The notes below the pieces were generated by a model that ran no database searches, was not told the origin of the DNA, and saw only the letters and a list, made by a program, of their open reading frames with translations. A DNA stretch of 6,339 nucleotides from UCB3 sp964415605 (GTDB lineage: Bacteria; Chloroflexota; Anaerolineae; Epilineales; Epilineaceae): NCBI GenBank assembly GCA_964415605.1, contig CAYQBA010000232.1, forward strand, positions 1 to 6,339, read 5' to 3'. Positions 4,874 through 6,339 of this stretch are shown in pieces. Every line of letters starts with the position of its first letter. The first letter of the stretch is position 1. The translations under genes and the position numbers were made by a program.

Positions 4874-6339
4874 TCAGTGTCCCCCAGAGATGAGGGCCGA
4901 AGACGCCAGCCGCACCCCGACGCCGTTGAGCCGGCCGCCGGGAACGGCCCCGCCGCGGTCCGCGGCGCGAGCGAGGTTTGATGGGGAGCTCCACGACCCG
5001 CCCCGCACCACCCGGCGGGAGCTCGGCGGGGCATCCGGCTCCTCGCGCCCGTCGGCGGCGTCGTAGGGGTACTTCCAGTCCGGCGCGTCCGCGTCCTCTC
5101 CCCACAAGCTTGACGTCCACATCGCGACGTTCCCCGCCATGTCGCTCATGCCCTCCGGCGTGTCACCCAGGGCAAAGATCCCGACCGGATTCGGCCGTTT
5201 GAGGTGCGTCTCCAGCGTGTTGCCGGAGGCCGCATCGAACGCATCGCCGTACGCAAAGCACCGCGCCTCTCTGCCACGCGCCGCCGCCTCCCACTCCACC
5301 TCCGTCGGCAGGCGAAACGTCTGCCCGGTCTGTGCGGTCAGCCACGCCGCATACGCACGCGCCTCGAACCACGAGATCCCCACCACCGGTTGCGCGGGGT
5401 TGTTGTACCGCTCATCTCGCCAGAAGCGCGGCTCCGTCTCGCGTCTGCCCGGATACAGCTCCGCCAGGTGCGCCTCGAACTGGACTGGGGTCATCGCCAA
5501 CCGCCGCAGCCAGCGCTCGTACACGTCGTCGTCGATTTGCCCTCTGTCGTGCCAGTTCTCGACCAGGTGCGGGTTGGCCTTGATATATCGCAACCCATCG
5601 CGAGCGCTCTGCTTCGAGCCTTCCGCTGTGCCTTCGCCGCTCCGCCAGGCCCGCCCGGCCTCGGTGTCCCACCACCGCTCGTCGTCGTAGCCGCCCGCCG
5701 CCCTGAAGCAGGCGTACTCGGCGTTCGTCACCGGACACTGCCCGATCGCAAAGCCGGGGATCGCGACGGTGTGACGTGGCACATGGGCGCGATCGTCCTT
5801 CCCTGTGGTCGGTTCGAAGATCGGCTCATCCCCCCCGATCGGATACGCCCCGCCCGCGATCGTCACCATCGGCGGCAAGAGGTACTCCCCGTACGGCCCC
5901 ATCCGCCGCTCGAAGCGCGGATCGCCCAACCAGCCCAGCGCCATCCCCGCGTCGATCCGCGCCCGCAGGTCCGCGCCGGCGTCGCGGCTCCGCGCCACCA
6001 GCGCCCAGCGCAGCGCGTCGACGAGGTCCGCCGGCAGCCGCTCCGCCACCATCGGCTGCGCCGCGCACCGTCCCGCCAGCGCCAGGTTCGTCGCCGCCAT
6101 GACCCCGCGGACGAAGTCCGCCGGGTCCGCCGTCATCGCCGCCGCCAGCACCGTCGTCTCCTCCCAACCCGTCGTCGGCAGCGGCGGCAGCGTCTCGGAC
6201 GGCGGCAAGGTCGCCAGAAGCTCGGCGACGCTCGGCCGGATCTCCGCCGCCCGCCACGGCGCCCGGACCAATTCCGGCCGCGGTTCCCGCGCCAGCACCC
6301 GCGCCGCGAAGTACTCCTGGATCAGCTGATGCCGGTACA
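4874..6339 (-). CDS. C-terminal part of a NACHT/STAND-type protein with an FGE-sulfatase (C-type-lectin fold) domain
   Basis: The 5' end is cut by the window edge; 487 residues are visible. Residues 1-16 (YRHQLIQEYFAARVLA) match the conserved [FY]-x-H-x-x-x-QEYFAA motif that closes NACHT NTPase modules in bacterial STAND proteins. About 140 residues of helical sequence follow, including GWEETTVLAAAM and a short HEAT-like segment (ARIDAGMALGWLGDPRF). The FGE-sulfatase domain starts near 157 (MVTIAGGAYPIGGD). It continues through CPVTNAEY (201-208), a Trp-rich insert (about 215-313), GISWFEARAYAAWL (320-333), LPTEVEWEAAARG (343-355), GNVAMWTSS (402-410) and RGGSW (445-449). The two catalytic cysteines that follow the GGS[YW] motif in true formylglycine-generating enzymes are absent, so the domain probably binds a ligand rather than modifying sulfatases. 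The effector and P-loop would lie upstream, outside the window. The NACHT assignment rests on a short motif plus the usual family architecture; the FGE domain is certain. No signal peptide can be judged. Confidence 0.88.
   Translation of the reverse strand, partial: YRHQLIQEYFAARVLAREPRPELVRAPWRAAEIRPSVAELLATLPPSETLPPLPTTGWEETTVLAAAMTADPADFVRGVMAATNLALAGRCAAQPMVAERLPADLVDALRWALVARSRDAGADLRARIDAGMALGWLGDPRFERRMGPYGEYLLPPMVTIAGGAYPIGGDEPIFEPTTGKDDRAHVPRHTVAIPGFAIGQCPVTNAEYACFRAAGGYDDERWWDTEAGRAWRSGEGTAEGSKQSARDGLRYIKANPHLVENWHDRGQIDDDVYERWLRRLAMTPVQFEAHLAELYPGRRETEPRFWRDERYNNPAQPVVGISWFEARAYAAWLTAQTGQTFRLPTEVEWEAAARGREARCFAYGDAFDAASGNTLETHLKRPNPVGIFALGDTPEGMSDMAGNVAMWTSSLWGEDADAPDWKYPYDAADGREEPDAPPSSRRVVRGGSWSSPSNLARAADRGGAVPGGRLNGVGVRLASSALISGGH
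4904..4993 (-). other. Possible DGR-type variable region at the 3' end of the FGE-domain gene
   Basis: After RGGSW, residues 449-479 alternate between fixed positions (Ala456-Arg457-Ala458-Ala459, Arg461, Pro466, Arg469, Val473-Gly474, Arg476-Leu477-Ala478-Ser479) and runs of small mixed residues (450-455, 460, 462-465, 467-468, 470-472). In diversity-generating retroelement targets with FGE folds, those runs correspond to AAC codons of the template repeat. Here 12 of the 16 codons at those positions end in C, as expected for AAC mutated only at adenines; two are still AAC. The exceptions are CCA, TCA, GGG and GTT. Val475 replaces the usual Phe of VGFR. C-ending codons are common in this genome anyway, so this is suggestive only. 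No template repeat or reverse transcriptase is in the window. Confidence 0.35.

Noticed and set aside
4609..5034. N-terminal extension of the hydrolase reading frame up to 5034
   Set aside because: The extension overlaps the end of the FGE-domain gene and has no family similarity. The ATG at 4608 has a ribosome binding site and begins directly at a signal peptide.
4874..6339. Annotation as an active sulfatase-modifying enzyme
   Set aside because: The catalytic cysteines are absent, and the domain follows a NACHT-like C-terminal motif, which points to a binding role.

Overview
The window is very GC-rich DNA with a strong G/C bias at third codon positions, from a bacterium. The best guess at its origin is a high-GC member of Chloroflexota or a similarly complex environmental lineage. 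The clues are a single-domain biotin ligase, a DUF4332 protein, a GSI-alpha type glutamine synthetase, and a NACHT-type protein ending in a formylglycine-enzyme-like (FGE-sulfatase) domain. This placement is inferred from gene content only. No rRNA, tRNA, CRISPR array, insertion sequence or reverse transcriptase gene is visible.

Layout from left to right. Positions 1-57 may hold the first codons of a minus-strand gene that leaves the window. Positions 58-259 contain nothing I can name. On the minus strand follow birA (260-1162) and, upstream of it, a small DUF4332 helix-hairpin-helix protein (1303-1707); a hairpin-forming inverted repeat lies between them. A 200-base divergent promoter region separates DUF4332 from a plus-strand glutamine synthetase gene (1908-3251). 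This gene meets a minus-strand exported pectinacetylesterase-family hydrolase gene (3211-4608) tail to tail, and the two coding ends overlap by 41 bases. A 265-base spacer carries a plausible promoter for the hydrolase and a 16-bp palindrome. The right end (4874-6339, minus strand) is the C-terminal 487 residues of a large protein that is cut by the window edge.

The first four genes are mostly ordinary housekeeping or secreted functions: biotin attachment, ammonia assimilation and extracellular ester hydrolysis. They show no obvious common pathway. The gene at the right edge is the interesting one. Its first visible residues match the conserved C-terminal end of NACHT/STAND NTPase modules. 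Helical sequence follows, then an FGE-sulfatase (C-type-lectin fold) domain that lacks the catalytic cysteines of true formylglycine-generating enzymes. This architecture suggests a STAND-type signalling or immune-like sensor whose FGE fold binds ligand. The last 30 or so residues have the spacing of invariant and variable positions found in variable regions of diversity-generating retroelements (DGRs). No template repeat or reverse transcriptase is in the window, so current diversification is a hypothesis only.
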